Positions 33,690 through 42,523 of a stretch of 64,000 bases of DNA are shown piece after piece. The notes under the pieces were generated by a model that saw only the letters and a list, made by a program, of their open reading frames with translations, did no database searches and was not told the DNA's origin. The stretch covers positions 248,001 to 312,000 of the forward strand of contig NZ_SJSO01000006.1 of the NCBI RefSeq assembly GCF_004331735.1, written 5' to 3'. The position numbers and the translations under genes are program-made. Each line of letters opens with the position of its first letter. Position 1 is the stretch's first letter. The stretch comes from Pedobacter psychrodurus (lineage in GTDB: Bacteria > Bacteroidota > Bacteroidia > Sphingobacteriales > Sphingobacteriaceae).

Positions 33690-34628
33690 ATGAAATTTTT
33701 AAACCTAATTTTAGTATTAACCGGTTTGATTACCCCTAATGCTGATGCACAAACAAAAATAGACGCTCCAGAAGAAAAACTAGAGAAGGATAGAAAAGCA
33801 ATAAAATCTTTAGCTGGTTTTTATGAAGTTAATTTCAACTACGGTGAAGTTACTGCTCCAGATCCAAACTACAAATTCAGTAAGCCTTACGAAAGCCATG
33901 GCAACGAATGGGCCGAGATTATTGTTGATGAACCTAAAAGAATTGTAATTCAACATATGCTGGCGATTAACGATACCACAGTTATTAAACACTGGCGCCA
34001 GGACTGGACTTATGAAGATACCAACATTATGCTTTATACCGAAGGTAACGCATGGAAAAAAGGCAATTTAACTCCAGCTGATGTAAAAGGAAAATGGACG
34101 CAAAAAATTTATCAGGTTGATGATAGCCCACGTTACCAGGGCTATGGTACATGGAGCCATGTTGGCGGTCATGATTCTTGGTCAAGCGAAACTGATTCTC
34201 CATTACCAAGAAGAGAATCTACTGTGCGTAAAGATTACAATGTATTAAACCGCGGCAGCAGGATTACCATCACTAAAAATGGCTGGATGTTTGAGCAGGA
34301 TAACAAAAAAATAGTACGTTCTGCCAATGGCGATAAACTTTTAGCTGTTGAGAAAGGTTATGAGGAATTTACGAAAATAGATTCTAAAACTTTTGGATAT
34401 GCGCAAAAATGGTGGGCCAGCCAGCAAACTTATTGGGCAGATGTACGAGGTGTTTGGGCTGACATTATTGGCTCGCAAAGCACCTTTAAAGTACAAACTA
34501 TGGCGAATGGCAAATTGCTTTACGAAACACTTTTTAACCTGGGCGATCAATCTATAAAAGAAAAATGGACAGCCTCGCAAAACAAAGAAAAAATTAAAAC
34601 TGCTTTACAGCCTTATTTGGTAAAGTAA
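33690..34628 (+). CDS. DUF6607-like exported protein of the iron operon
   Basis: This 312-residue protein has a signal MKFLNLILVLTGLITPNADAQ. The body is rich in Trp and Tyr, with GYGTWSHVGGHDSWSSETDSPLPRR (split at 155-179) and QKWWASQQTYWADVRGVWADI. I associate it with DUF6607, a family found at the end of Bacteroidota siderophore-receptor operons. The function is unknown; the repeated beta-strand and Trp pattern suggests a lipocalin-like barrel. It follows the PepSY gene by 22 bp and is the last gene before a terminator. Confidence 0.65.
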   Translation: MKFLNLILVLTGLITPNADAQTKIDAPEEKLEKDRKAIKSLAGFYEVNFNYGEVTAPDPNYKFSKPYESHGNEWAEIIVDEPKRIVIQHMLAINDTTVIKHWRQDWTYEDTNIMLYTEGNAWKKGNLTPADVKGKWTQKIYQVDDSPRYQGYGTWSHVGGHDSWSSETDSPLPRRESTVRKDYNVLNRGSRITITKNGWMFEQDNKKIVRSANGDKLLAVEKGYEEFTKIDSKTFGYAQKWWASQQTYWADVRGVWADIIGSQSTFKVQTMANGKLLYETLFNLGDQSIKEKWTASQNKEKIKTALQPYLVK

Positions 34629-34655
34629 GAACAATTGTTTTATAGTGAATGGTTG

Positions 34656-34698
34656 ATGGTTAATGGCAATAGTCTGTTAATCGTTAACCATTTTTTTT
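34656..34698 (+). terminator. Terminator of the iron operon
   Basis: Stem ATGGTTAA (34656-34663) with TTAACCAT (34684-34691), followed by eight T. The loop is long (20 nt). Confidence 0.7.
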
Positions 34699-34790
34699 AC
34701 TAAACTATACCCATCATTTAGTTGTACTAAATTGGCTCAGGTGGTCAATATTATTGTGAAAATCGAAGGGTGGTGCGCTTCGGTTGCCTA

Positions 34791-34860
34791 AAGTCCTGCT
34801 ATCGCTTCAAGTCCTCACTCGTACCTCGCTCCGGGCTTTCCGCTTTATCAGGTTTATTTA
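34791..34860 (+). repeat. Fragment of the structured intergenic repeat (copy D)
   Basis: AAGTCCTGCTATCGCTTC...TTTCCGCTTTATCAGG TTTA resembles the 5' part of the copy at 60562-60779 (TCCTGCTGTCCG...CATCAGGTTTA). Only this 5' piece is present. The rest of the 375-bp gap 34629-35003 shows a TTGTAATCC/GGATTACAA pair around 34912-34957 and no gene. Confidence 0.5.
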
Positions 34861-35003
34861 ATTTAGGTCTGTAGTTCTTGTTTGTAAACCACGCACGACA
34901 TTAGTTGAGATTTGTAATCCACCTAAAAGATTAAAAATCCTTAATTCAAAGATCGGGATTACAAATCACGACCAACAACTATTTTATTTTACTAAATTTC
35001 GGG

Positions 35004-36143
35004 ATGAAAAAATTTGGCTTCATCATCTTTTTATTTTTAGCTGTTAACAGTTTCGCCCAGGATTCTACTTATACCAGAAATATAATTAATGCCCTTACCT
35101 CAAAAGAATTTTGGGGCAGAGGTTATACCAAGGATGGAATGAAAAAATCTGCAGATTACCTCGCAACGGCCTATCAAAAAATTGGTTTGTTACCGATGGG
35201 TACAGCATATAAACAGACTTTTAATTTCTCTGTAAATACTTTCCCAGGAAAAATGATGGTAGCTATTAATGGCCAAAAACTCATTCCTGGTAAAGATTTC
35301 ATTCTGAACAATGAGAGTCCGGGTATTAAACAGGCAGCAAATTTAACCCCCATTGATAGCCTTAATTATCGAGCTTCGTCATCACTACAAGTTTTACTAA
35401 AAGATAAATTAACCTGGTCTGTAGCTACCGAAGTTGGAGATGTAACCACTATTCAGCTCAATAAAAAGAACTTTACCGCAATACCGAAAGAAATCAATGT
35501 TGATATTGAAAACAAATTCATTCCAAACTTTGAGGCAGCTAATGTTTGCGGTTTAGTTAAGGGCACTAAATTTCCTGATTCCCTTTTAATCATTACTGCA
35601 CATTACGATCATTTGGGTGGAATGGGGGCAGATACCTATTTCCCTGGCGCAAACGATAATGCTGCTGGCGTGGCCACTTTATTGAGCCTCGCCAAATATT
35701 ATGCCTCCAATCCGCAGCCATACTCTATCGGTTTTATCTGTTTTGCCGGCGAAGAAGCCGGATTATTAGGATCAAGATATTTTGTAGAAAACCCTTTGGT
35801 TCCCTTAAGCAAAATAAAATTTCTGATCAACCTGGATTTAATTGGCACAGGAGAAGCTGGCATGACCGTCGTTAATGCATCTGTTTATCCTAAAGCATTT
35901 GCCTTGCTCAACACCATCAACAATGAAAACCAATATATCTCCAAAATAAATTCGAGGGGCAAAGCAGCCAACAGTGATCATTATTTCTTTACCGAAAAAG
36001 ATGTTCCTGCATTCTTCATCTATACACAAGGCGGTCCCTCTGCCTATCACGATGTGTTCGATAAACCAGAAACTTTACCGCTTACCGAATACCAGGATCT
36101 GTTTAAATTAATTATTGGTTTCAATCAAAAACTGATGGAGTAG
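35004..36143 (+). CDS. M28 family zinc metallopeptidase
   Basis: This 379-residue exported aminopeptidase-type protein has signal MKKFGFIIFLFLAVNSFAQ. The co-catalytic zinc ligands are recognisable: His in ITAHYDHLGGMG, Asp in GANDNAAG, Glu pair in FAGEEAGLLGS, Asp in INLDLIGTG and His in SAYHDVFDKPE. M28 enzymes remove N-terminal amino acids or act as carboxypeptidases. Before the catalytic domain are about 190 residues holding a PA-like inserted region (SLQVLLKDKLTWSVATEVGD). It is a stand-alone gene, convergent with the methyltransferase gene. Confidence 0.92.
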   Translation: MKKFGFIIFLFLAVNSFAQDSTYTRNIINALTSKEFWGRGYTKDGMKKSADYLATAYQKIGLLPMGTAYKQTFNFSVNTFPGKMMVAINGQKLIPGKDFILNNESPGIKQAANLTPIDSLNYRASSSLQVLLKDKLTWSVATEVGDVTTIQLNKKNFTAIPKEINVDIENKFIPNFEAANVCGLVKGTKFPDSLLIITAHYDHLGGMGADTYFPGANDNAAGVATLLSLAKYYASNPQPYSIGFICFAGEEAGLLGSRYFVENPLVPLSKIKFLINLDLIGTGEAGMTVVNASVYPKAFALLNTINNENQYISKINSRGKAANSDHYFFTEKDVPAFFIYTQGGPSAYHDVFDKPETLPLTEYQDLFKLIIGFNQKLME

Positions 36144-36182
36144 CCTCGTTTTTAGTTTTGTGGAGGAATGAATACCGTACGC

Positions 36183-36881
36183 TTACTTATAATATCCAAG
36201 GTTTGGGGTTAGTTTGACCAAATACTGATCTTCGCCATCATCAAAAATCAATTCAGTATCCCATCCCGTTTCTTTTGCAATCTGTTTAATGGTTTCTTCA
36301 TCTATATAAATCCAATTAAACCAATTTCCTTTCTCACCTTTATATTCGTATTGATAAGATACCTCACCATAATATTGGTTTTGAGGTTTCGGCATATCTT
36401 CGTATAAATAAGCAATATCAGAAGAATCGAAAATCACTTGTCCGTGTGGGTTGACGAGCGTTTTTAATTTAATCAGGAAATCCTTAAAACCGGGCAATGT
36501 TCCTGTTAAACCGATACCGTTCATTAGCATGATAATGGTATCGAATTTCTCTTGATAGGTAAAAATATCTTGTATGAATGCTTTTTTCACACCACGCTCT
36601 TTCATAATATTTACCGCTGCTTCCGAAATATCAATAGCAGTTACATCGATATTAAAAGCCTGTAAAAGTAAAGCATGACTGCCTACACCAGCACCAATAT
36701 CCAATACCTTTCCACTGCACATGTGTAACGCCTGAAGTTCTAGAACAGGCATATCTTCATCATCACGAAAGAAGAATTCTAAAGGCATTTCTTCTGGCTC
36801 GCCATACGAATTGTGCAACCAAAGGGTATCAGCCTCACCTGTCGTGTAAATATCTGTTAACGCTTTACCAAAAACATCCAT
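36183..36881 (-). CDS. Class I SAM-dependent methyltransferase
   Basis: I prefer the start at 36881 (MDVFGKALTDIY, 232 residues), since the extra 18 codons upstream read as low-complexity TCATCC/ATCTTCC-like repeat sequence. Motif I is VLDIGAGVGSHALLLQ and the post-motif acidic residue is in VTAIDISEAAVNIMKERG. FDTIIMLMNGIGLTG is motif II. The substrate is unknown; the nearest families methylate small molecules. It is monocistronic, with a palindromic repeat at 37001-37096 upstream. Confidence 0.82.
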   Translation of the reverse strand: MDVFGKALTDIYTTGEADTLWLHNSYGEPEEMPLEFFFRDDEDMPVLELQALHMCSGKVLDIGAGVGSHALLLQAFNIDVTAIDISEAAVNIMKERGVKKAFIQDIFTYQEKFDTIIMLMNGIGLTGTLPGFKDFLIKLKTLVNPHGQVIFDSSDIAYLYEDMPKPQNQYYGEVSYQYEYKGEKGNWFNWIYIDEETIKQIAKETGWDTELIFDDGEDQYLVKLTPNLGYYK

Positions 36882-37000
36882 GTGGACAAAGATAGGAAAA
36901 ATGGAAGATGGATGAGGTGAGATGTGTGATGTCATGCGAAGGCACGACGCATCTGTAACTGATGAACATACTTTTTATTAATGGATTCCATAAGAAAAGT

Positions 37001-37096
37001 CGTCATTGCGAGGCAACGAAGCAATCTTAAAGCACAAGCTAATAGCGATCGTTGTAAGATTGCTTCGTCGGCTAAAAAAGCCTTCTCGCAATGACG
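37001..37096. repeat. GTCATTGCGAGG palindromic element (copy 1)
   Basis: The ends CGTCATTGCG and CGCAATGACG are perfect inverted repeats. Inside, GAAGCAATCTTA pairs with TAAGATTGCTTC. There is no ORF. The element is about 96 bp with the form of a MITE; a second copy is at 42524-42643. Confidence 0.85.
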
Positions 37097-37139
37097 ATCT
37101 TATAAAGGTCCGGATTTGTAATCCGGACCAACATAATAA

Positions 37140-38540
37140 TTATTCAATCTCAAATACCTGATGGTATTCTGGTATAGCTACATTCTTGAAACCTGCATTT
37201 TTCAATTTGCTGGCGAAATGTTGCTGCACTTCATACTCTCCATGCACCAAAAACAGCTGTTTTACTTTCGCTGGGTCTTGACCGGATAAAAACTGCAATA
37301 AATCTTCATAATCGCCATGGGCGCTCATTGATTTTATCGATCGTACTTCGGATTTAACCTCATATTCGTCGCGGAAAATCTCTACAAATTTTTGCCCGGC
37401 AATTAATCTACCGCCCAAAGATTTAGGTTCGCAGTAACCAACCATTAAAATGGTGTTTTTCTGGTTACTGATATTGTTCCTGATGTGGTGTTTTACGCGA
37501 CCAGCCTCTGCCATACCCGATGACGAAATAATAACACATGGTCTTGGATCGGCGTTTAAAGCTTTTGATTCTTCTACACTTTCGATAAAGCGAAGACCTT
37601 TAAAACCAAATATATCATGATCTACCTTTAAAGTTTCTTTAACTCCATTATTGTATACTTCAGGGTGGTTTTTAAGAATTTCAGTCGCCTTTGATGATAA
37701 AGGACTATCTACATAGTACAGCACATCAGGCAATTTACCTTTTAACTCAAGTCCATTTAAGGCATAAAGCAACTCCTGAGTACGACCAACGGCAAAAGCA
37801 GGAATAATTACTTTACCCTTTTTTACTTTACAAGTATTGTTAATGATCTCTAAAAGCATGTTTTCGATCGGATCGAGATCTTTATGCAGCGAATCGCCGT
37901 AGGTTGATTCCAATAAGATATAATCGGCCTGATCAAACTGCTGCGGACTTTTTAAAAGCAGATCGCCATAACGGCCAACATCACCAGAAAAGGTAATCCG
38001 TGTGGGTTTTCCATCTTCAGTAATGGTGAGGTGAACTGCAGCACTGCCCAAAATGTGCCCTGCATCAGTAAACCTTAATCGAATGCCTGCTTCAATTTCG
38101 AAATCTTGTTCATACTCCACAATGTTCATTAGGGTAAGCGTTTTTGTAACGTCTTGGTCTGTATAAAGTGGTTCTTCCATTTCCTCGCCTTCGCGCAAAT
38201 GGCGGTTAGAAAACTCCGCATCCTGCATCTGGATCTTGGCAGAATCCATCATTAAAATACGCGCAAGGTCCATCGTTGCCGAGGTACAGAAAATCTTACC
38301 TTCAAAGCCCTCTGCAACCAATTTGGGCAATAAGCCGCAATGATCTATGTGCGCATGTGATAAAACGAGATAAGTAACCTTTTTGGCATCGAAACCAAAG
38401 TAATCATTTAATTTATCGGTAACACGGCCCATCCCCTGGAATAAGCCACAATCTAATAAAATCTGAGTGCCGTTTTTTAAGGTAATAAGGTGCTTGCTCC
38501 CCGTAACGGTCCGGGCAGCACCATGAAAAGCAATGTTCAT
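37140..38540 (-). CDS. Beta-CASP metallo-beta-lactamase RNA exonuclease-like protein
   Basis: This 466-residue protein joins an MBL domain with a beta-CASP cap. It shows SHAHIDHCGLLPKL (HxHxDH zinc motif), DAGHILGSAAVHL, SGDVGRYGD, then beta-CASP motifs SSSGMAEAGRVKHHI and SAHGDYEDLL. It resembles CPSF-73-like RNA-processing enzymes (YSH1 family), which act on RNA as endo/exonucleases. It is cytoplasmic, without a signal peptide. The gene follows YtxH on the same strand, but a terminator at 38570-38587 separates them, so it has its own promoter or partial read-through. Confidence 0.92.
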   Translation of the reverse strand: MNIAFHGAARTVTGSKHLITLKNGTQILLDCGLFQGMGRVTDKLNDYFGFDAKKVTYLVLSHAHIDHCGLLPKLVAEGFEGKIFCTSATMDLARILMMDSAKIQMQDAEFSNRHLREGEEMEEPLYTDQDVTKTLTLMNIVEYEQDFEIEAGIRLRFTDAGHILGSAAVHLTITEDGKPTRITFSGDVGRYGDLLLKSPQQFDQADYILLESTYGDSLHKDLDPIENMLLEIINNTCKVKKGKVIIPAFAVGRTQELLYALNGLELKGKLPDVLYYVDSPLSSKATEILKNHPEVYNNGVKETLKVDHDIFGFKGLRFIESVEESKALNADPRPCVIISSSGMAEAGRVKHHIRNNISNQKNTILMVGYCEPKSLGGRLIAGQKFVEIFRDEYEVKSEVRSIKSMSAHGDYEDLLQFLSGQDPAKVKQLFLVHGEYEVQQHFASKLKNAGFKNVAIPEYHQVFEIE

Positions 38541-38569
38541 CTAAATGGTGGTTATATATAGAATAAAAA

Positions 38570-38587
38570 TGCCGGATATTTCCGGCA
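38570..38587 (-). terminator. Terminator after YtxH gene
   Basis: Short stem TGCCGGA with TCCGGCA; on the minus strand it is followed by ATTTTTATTC. It separates the YtxH gene from the beta-CASP gene. Confidence 0.75.
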
Positions 38588-38598
38588 CTTCCAATTCT

Positions 38599-38826
38599 TT
38601 AAGCGTTTATTTCTGCTATTTTATCTTTCACCTTATCTGCAACCCCTGTAGCTTTATCTGCTAAACCTGCTAATTTATCTTTTGAAGCATCTAATAGATC
38701 AGCAAAAAAGTCTGATACTTTACCTTTTAAATCGCTGCTAGAATCTGAAGATAATGCTAATGCGATTGTTGCACCAAGTGCTGCTCCAGCTAATACGCCT
38801 ACTATAATTTTTGTTTCCTTTGTCAT
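38599..38826 (-). CDS. YtxH-like small membrane protein
   Basis: This 75-residue protein starts with one membrane helix, KIIVGVLAGAALGATIALAL. An amphipathic repeat-like tail follows (DLLDASKDKLAGLADKATG, then VADKVKDKIAEI). This is the YtxH (gas-vesicle-protein-like, general stress) pattern. Family members are membrane-anchored coiled coils induced by stress. It has its own terminator. Confidence 0.85.
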   Translation of the reverse strand: MTKETKIIVGVLAGAALGATIALALSSDSSSDLKGKVSDFFADLLDASKDKLAGLADKATGVADKVKDKIAEINA

Positions 38827-38905
38827 AACTTTATTATTTAATAATTAAACATTAATTGGCACTTGTTGTTTTGGTTTTTATTACAACATAAATCATTCCA
38901 TTTAC

Positions 38906-39010
38906 ATGAAGCATATTTTTTTCATCGATCTAGACAATACCATCTATTTTACCAAACCGAACGAAGAACAGTTAATGAGCGAGCTATACCGTGCACCGGC
39001 AGGGCAGTAA
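38906..39010 (+). pseudogene. Truncated HAD-family hydrolase remnant
   Basis: The 34-residue frame starts MKHIFFIDLDNTIYFTK and ends in APAGQ. FIDLDNTIY carries the DxD nucleophile motif of HAD phosphatases. No HAD domain follows in any frame; the structured repeats begin about 120 bp downstream. It is a 5' fragment of a lost gene. Confidence 0.7.
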
Positions 39011-39129
39011 ACTAATCTTTTCTTGGATTGTCACCCTGAGCGTAGTCGAAGGGTAAAATACAGTTTGGATTAAGTATTGCAATACCTGATGCTTATTTTC
39101 ATGATAAAAAACAATAACCATTAAATTTT

Positions 39130-39436
39130 TTGGAGAGCAGTTTTCTGCAACTATTTCAGTTTCCTCCCGCTTTCATTTTACTTTGCCTGTGGCTTCGTGT
39201 TCACTCCATCCGATAGCTATCGGATCGGGTCTGGGTGGCTCGTTAGGTAGTGCTATTTTTGACCGGGCACTTACCTGCACAACCCTTTGTGTCTAAACCC
39301 GGTAGCAGCGGCAGCCTCCGATTTAAGCATCTGTATTTATTGTTTTTAGCATACTTGCTTGTTGCACAGGTTTCATCGGAGCTAAAGCGGATAACGGGGC
39401 TGCTGTTTCCGAAGCAATACTGAGTGTTCATTTTCA
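39130..39436 (+). repeat. Structured intergenic repeat, copy A
   Basis: The copy opens TGGAGAGCAGTTTTCTGC, has the perfect palindrome ATCCGATAGCTATCGGAT in the middle, then TAAACCCGGTAGCAGCGG. It ends GCTAAAGCGGATAACGGGG, followed by CTGCTG and ACTGAGTGTTCATTTTC. The GCAG/CTGC ends can pair. It has the same layout as copy B and, more loosely, copy C. Confidence 0.75.
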
Positions 39437-39460
39437 GATTAAAGATTCTAAAAAATTATT

Positions 39461-39775
39461 AGGAGAGCAGTTGCCTGCTACTATTAGAGTTTCTCCCTGC
39501 TTTCCGTTTTACTTATCCCAGCTGAAAAACTGGGATTGCGTGTTCACTCCATCCGATAGCTATCGGATCAGGTCTAGGTAGACCAAGCAGTACTAATATT
39601 AATATGCTGGGTGCCTATAAATTTAAAAGGAATATATTTATTAATTATCACGTAGACTGCACAAGCCCTGGTTTATAAACCCGGTAGTAGCGGCAGCCTC
39701 CTCCCGATTTTACATCGAGCTAAAGCGGATAACGGGACTGCTGTTTCAGAAGTATTACTGAACGTTCATTTTCAA
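39461..39775 (+). repeat. Structured intergenic repeat, copy B
   Basis: It matches copy A in order: AGGAGAGCAGTTGCCTGC, GTGTTCACTCCATCC, the same ATCCGATAGCTATCGGAT, then TAAACCCGGTAGTAGCGG, GCTAAAGCGGATAACGGG, ACTGAACGTTCATTTTC. A shared start-to-end layout makes A and B a tandem pair. Copy B holds a different insert of about 55 bp after the palindrome. Confidence 0.78.
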
Positions 39776-39838
39776 ATCTAAAACATTAACAAACTTCTAC
39801 CTTCTTACTATTAAGGTTATAAGCTTTTAAAATAAAAA

Positions 39839-39860
39839 AGTCCCGATTTTCATCGGGACT
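39839..39860 (-). terminator. Terminator after the DUF6600-like gene
   Basis: Stem AGTCCCGAT with ATCGGGACT, followed on the minus strand by CTTTTTTATTTT. It lies 8 bp beyond the gene stop. Confidence 0.85.
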
Positions 39861-39867
39861 TTTCAAT

Positions 39868-41502
39868 CTATCCTCTGCCACCTCTTGATGGTCTTCCTCC
39901 TTCAGAGCCACTTCTTTCACCACCTCTTTGTTGCTGTTGTGGTGGTGGTGTTTCTGTTCTTCTTTGTTCTTGCCTTTGCTGTTGTTGCTGCTGCTGTTGT
40001 TGTGTTCTTTGTTGTTGAGCCTGGGCATCACGTTGCGCACGTTCCTGCTGTTGTTGTTGCGCTTGTTGTGTACGTTGCTGCTGTGCCTGAGCATCGCGTT
40101 GTGCTCTTTCTTGCTGTTGAGCCTGGGCTTGTTGTGTGCGCTGCTGTTGCATCTGCTCATTACGTTGTTGCTGTACCTGAGCATCACGTTGTGTTCTCTC
40201 TAGCTGTTGTTGCTGCGTCTGCTGCGTACGTTGTTGCTGAAATTGCTCGTTGCGCTGCGCTCTTTGTTGCTCCATTTGAGCAGAACGTTGCTGTTGGTCT
40301 GCCTGGCCACGTTGCGGTGTCTGAACATCACGTTGGGTACGTTGCTGATCCTGGCTCATACGATCTTGTTGGGTACGTTGTTGCCTCATCTGCTCCAAAC
40401 GTTGCTGATCCTGACCACGGTTTACATTCTCTTGCGTGTTTCTTCCATCAACACCATTGGTATTGCCACGGCTGGTACGACCATTCGCATCTCTGTTGTA
40501 AACTTCGCCCCTGTTATTAGGTTGGTTACTGTTGTTATCTCTACCTACAGTACCATTGCCTCTATCAGGTTGCCCCGTACGGTTATCGTTTCTTGATCCA
40601 AAACGGTTATCGTTATTATTGGTATTTCCACCTCTTTGATCGCGGTTTGTATACCCTTCATTCCTTCCACCTCTGCTAATGCCAGCATTCCCTTGTTCAA
40701 ATTTTCTAGGTGCGGCACTACGGTTATCGGCGTTACGCTCTGGCCTTGGCCTGTAAATAGATACCTCTCTGCTGTTAATCCTGCTTGCTCCTGGCCTAGA
40801 ACCTTGTGCATATCTATAAACCGTTACATCTCTATTGGTTGCACGTCTGATATCTTCGATTCTTGGGCCACCGTAATAATTTCTTCTGTTATATACATAA
40901 GTATTATTGATGATGGTGGTATTGCGGATATATACATTGTTCCGTCCGTAATCATATCTTGGGAACACATTGATATAGATATTGCGTTGCGGGATAAAAT
41001 TCCAGCAGAATTCTGGTACCGAGTAACGACGGCCAAAGCTCAAATTAATATTGATACTTGGCGCCATCGGAGCCCATCCGTAATAACCATCGCCACTTCT
41101 CCAATCTACCCAAGCTGGTCCCCAGTTGGTATCAGGTAACCAGATCCATTGTCTGTAACCGTTAATTACCCAACGGCCATAGTGGAAAGGTGCCCAACCC
41201 CAATCGTAATTAGAAACCCAGGTATTACCGTATTCGGTCATGGCCCAACGTCCGTTTGTATAATATGGACGAAATTCGCTTTGATCTACATCCGGGCGCC
41301 AAACATATCCATACTGAGGATCTTGTATCCAGGTGCCATATGGCGAAAGTTCATCGTAAAAAGTCTGTAAGGAAACATTGCCAGTACTGTAACCATCGTC
41401 CTGGTAATCGTTTTGATAGTCTTGTGCCCTGACTAGGGTTGTGGTTCCGGCAAGGAGCGCAAAGAGCCCCAGCACAAGTGCCGTAGATTTCAGTGTTTTC
41501 AT
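39868..41502 (-). CDS. DUF6600-like exported protein with Gln/Arg-rich tail
   Basis: This 544-residue protein has a signal ending TTTLVRAQ. Residues 45-150 are rich in Trp and Tyr (YGTWIQDPQYGYVWRP, WVSNYDWGWAPFHYGRW, WAPMAP), matching the DUF6600-type 'YGxW' domain. Residues 160-250 carry many Arg-Tyr-Asn segments. The C-terminal 365-526 is almost only Gln and Arg with a repeat of about 22 residues (ERAQRDAQAQQQRTQQ), and the end is Gly/Ser/Arg-rich. It is probably periplasmic or outer-surface; function unknown. Tail length may vary between strains because the repeat is slippage-prone. The family name is tentative. Confidence 0.75.
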   Translation of the reverse strand: MKTLKSTALVLGLFALLAGTTTLVRAQDYQNDYQDDGYSTGNVSLQTFYDELSPYGTWIQDPQYGYVWRPDVDQSEFRPYYTNGRWAMTEYGNTWVSNYDWGWAPFHYGRWVINGYRQWIWLPDTNWGPAWVDWRSGDGYYGWAPMAPSININLSFGRRYSVPEFCWNFIPQRNIYINVFPRYDYGRNNVYIRNTTIINNTYVYNRRNYYGGPRIEDIRRATNRDVTVYRYAQGSRPGASRINSREVSIYRPRPERNADNRSAAPRKFEQGNAGISRGGRNEGYTNRDQRGGNTNNNDNRFGSRNDNRTGQPDRGNGTVGRDNNSNQPNNRGEVYNRDANGRTSRGNTNGVDGRNTQENVNRGQDQQRLEQMRQQRTQQDRMSQDQQRTQRDVQTPQRGQADQQQRSAQMEQQRAQRNEQFQQQRTQQTQQQQLERTQRDAQVQQQRNEQMQQQRTQQAQAQQQERAQRDAQAQQQRTQQAQQQQQERAQRDAQAQQQRTQQQQQQQQQRQEQRRTETPPPQQQQRGGERSGSEGGRPSRGGRG

Positions 41503-41781
41503 TTGTGTGTTTTATTTTAATAACCTAATGTGTGTGTATCAATTAGAGAACCAAAAATATGGAAGGTTTAATATGCAAGCATAGTTTTCATGTTTTCCTT
41601 CAAATATTGCCCTATAAGGCATATTTAACTAATATTTAACGTTTTAAGCCAAGTTTAATTGTGCAGAAAATAAGTCAGTTAGAAATAAAATTTGCTACAC
41701 CTTTGCTTACAAAAGAGATTATATTGCCAGTACCCTAAACTTTAGAACTTAAATTCTATTTATTGTAAGTATTTTTGTAGC

Positions 41782-42483
41782 ATGCAAAAAGGCACTTTAT
41801 ACCTTATTCCCGTACCATTGGCTGAAGAGGTAGCACACAAAACTTTTACCCCTTATTTGGTTGATACCATTAACCAGATTGATACCTACATTGTAGAAAA
41901 TAGTAAAACAGCCCGTCGGTTTTTAAAAGAGGCTGGTTTAACAACACCACAAAAAGATTTAATTGTGCACGATTATGGCAAACATAACCGAACAGATTTA
42001 GGTCAGTTTTTTGTTGAGCTTGCCGCCGGAAAAGATGTAGGCTTAATGAGCGAAGCCGGTTGTCCGGGCATTGCCGATCCTGGCGCTGAAATTGTTGCCG
42101 AAGCACATAAACGCGGCATTAAAGTGGTGCCATTGGTTGGGCCAAGCTCGATTTTGTTGGCATTAATGGCATCGGGTTTTAATGGACAGAGTTTCGCATT
42201 TTGGGGCTATTTACCGATCGATAAGGAACAGCGGACCAAACGGATTAAAGATTTAGATTTATCTGCTAGCCGTTACAAACAAACACAGATATTCATAGAA
42301 ACACCTTTCCGCAACAACCAGCTTTTTGAAGAAGTGCTGAAAAGCTGCAAACCCAATACACAGGTTTGTGTAGCCAGCAATCTCACAGCAGAAGACGAAT
42401 TTATTAAAACTCAAAGTGTTTACAATTGGCGCAAAGAAGAAATAGATCTTCATAAACAGCCTACTATATTTTTGTTGTACTAG
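41782..42483 (+). CDS. RsmI-like tetrapyrrole-methylase family methyltransferase
   Basis: This 233-residue SAM-dependent protein starts MQKGTLYLIPVPLAEEVAHK and has GLMSEAGCPGIADPGAEIV, then VVPLVGPSSILLALMASG. That is the pattern of the RsmI family, which methylates C1402 ribose of 16S rRNA. The final YNWRKEEIDLHKQPTIFLLY is unusual, and the protein is shorter than RsmI (about 280 residues) because the C-terminal part is missing. The usual start LYIVxTPIGN is replaced by LYLIPVPLAE, so rRNA C1402 as target is not assured. Confidence 0.8.
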   Translation: MQKGTLYLIPVPLAEEVAHKTFTPYLVDTINQIDTYIVENSKTARRFLKEAGLTTPQKDLIVHDYGKHNRTDLGQFFVELAAGKDVGLMSEAGCPGIADPGAEIVAEAHKRGIKVVPLVGPSSILLALMASGFNGQSFAFWGYLPIDKEQRTKRIKDLDLSASRYKQTQIFIETPFRNNQLFEEVLKSCKPNTQVCVASNLTAEDEFIKTQSVYNWRKEEIDLHKQPTIFLLY

Positions 42484-42523
42484 TTTGTTCTTTGGTTCAC
42501 TGGTCATTGGTTCCTAGCCACAT

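Noticed and set aside
40000..40420. Repetitive DNA possibly a CRISPR or tandem array
   Set aside because: The repeats are degenerate codons of the Gln/Arg tail in one reading frame, with no constant repeat-spacer spacing.
39885..40520. 211-residue plus-strand frame, Val/Leu-rich
   Set aside because: It is antisense to the Gln/Arg-rich repeat of the minus-strand DUF6600-like gene; CAG/CGT-type codons read backwards give long open hydrophobic frames. No start context or homology.
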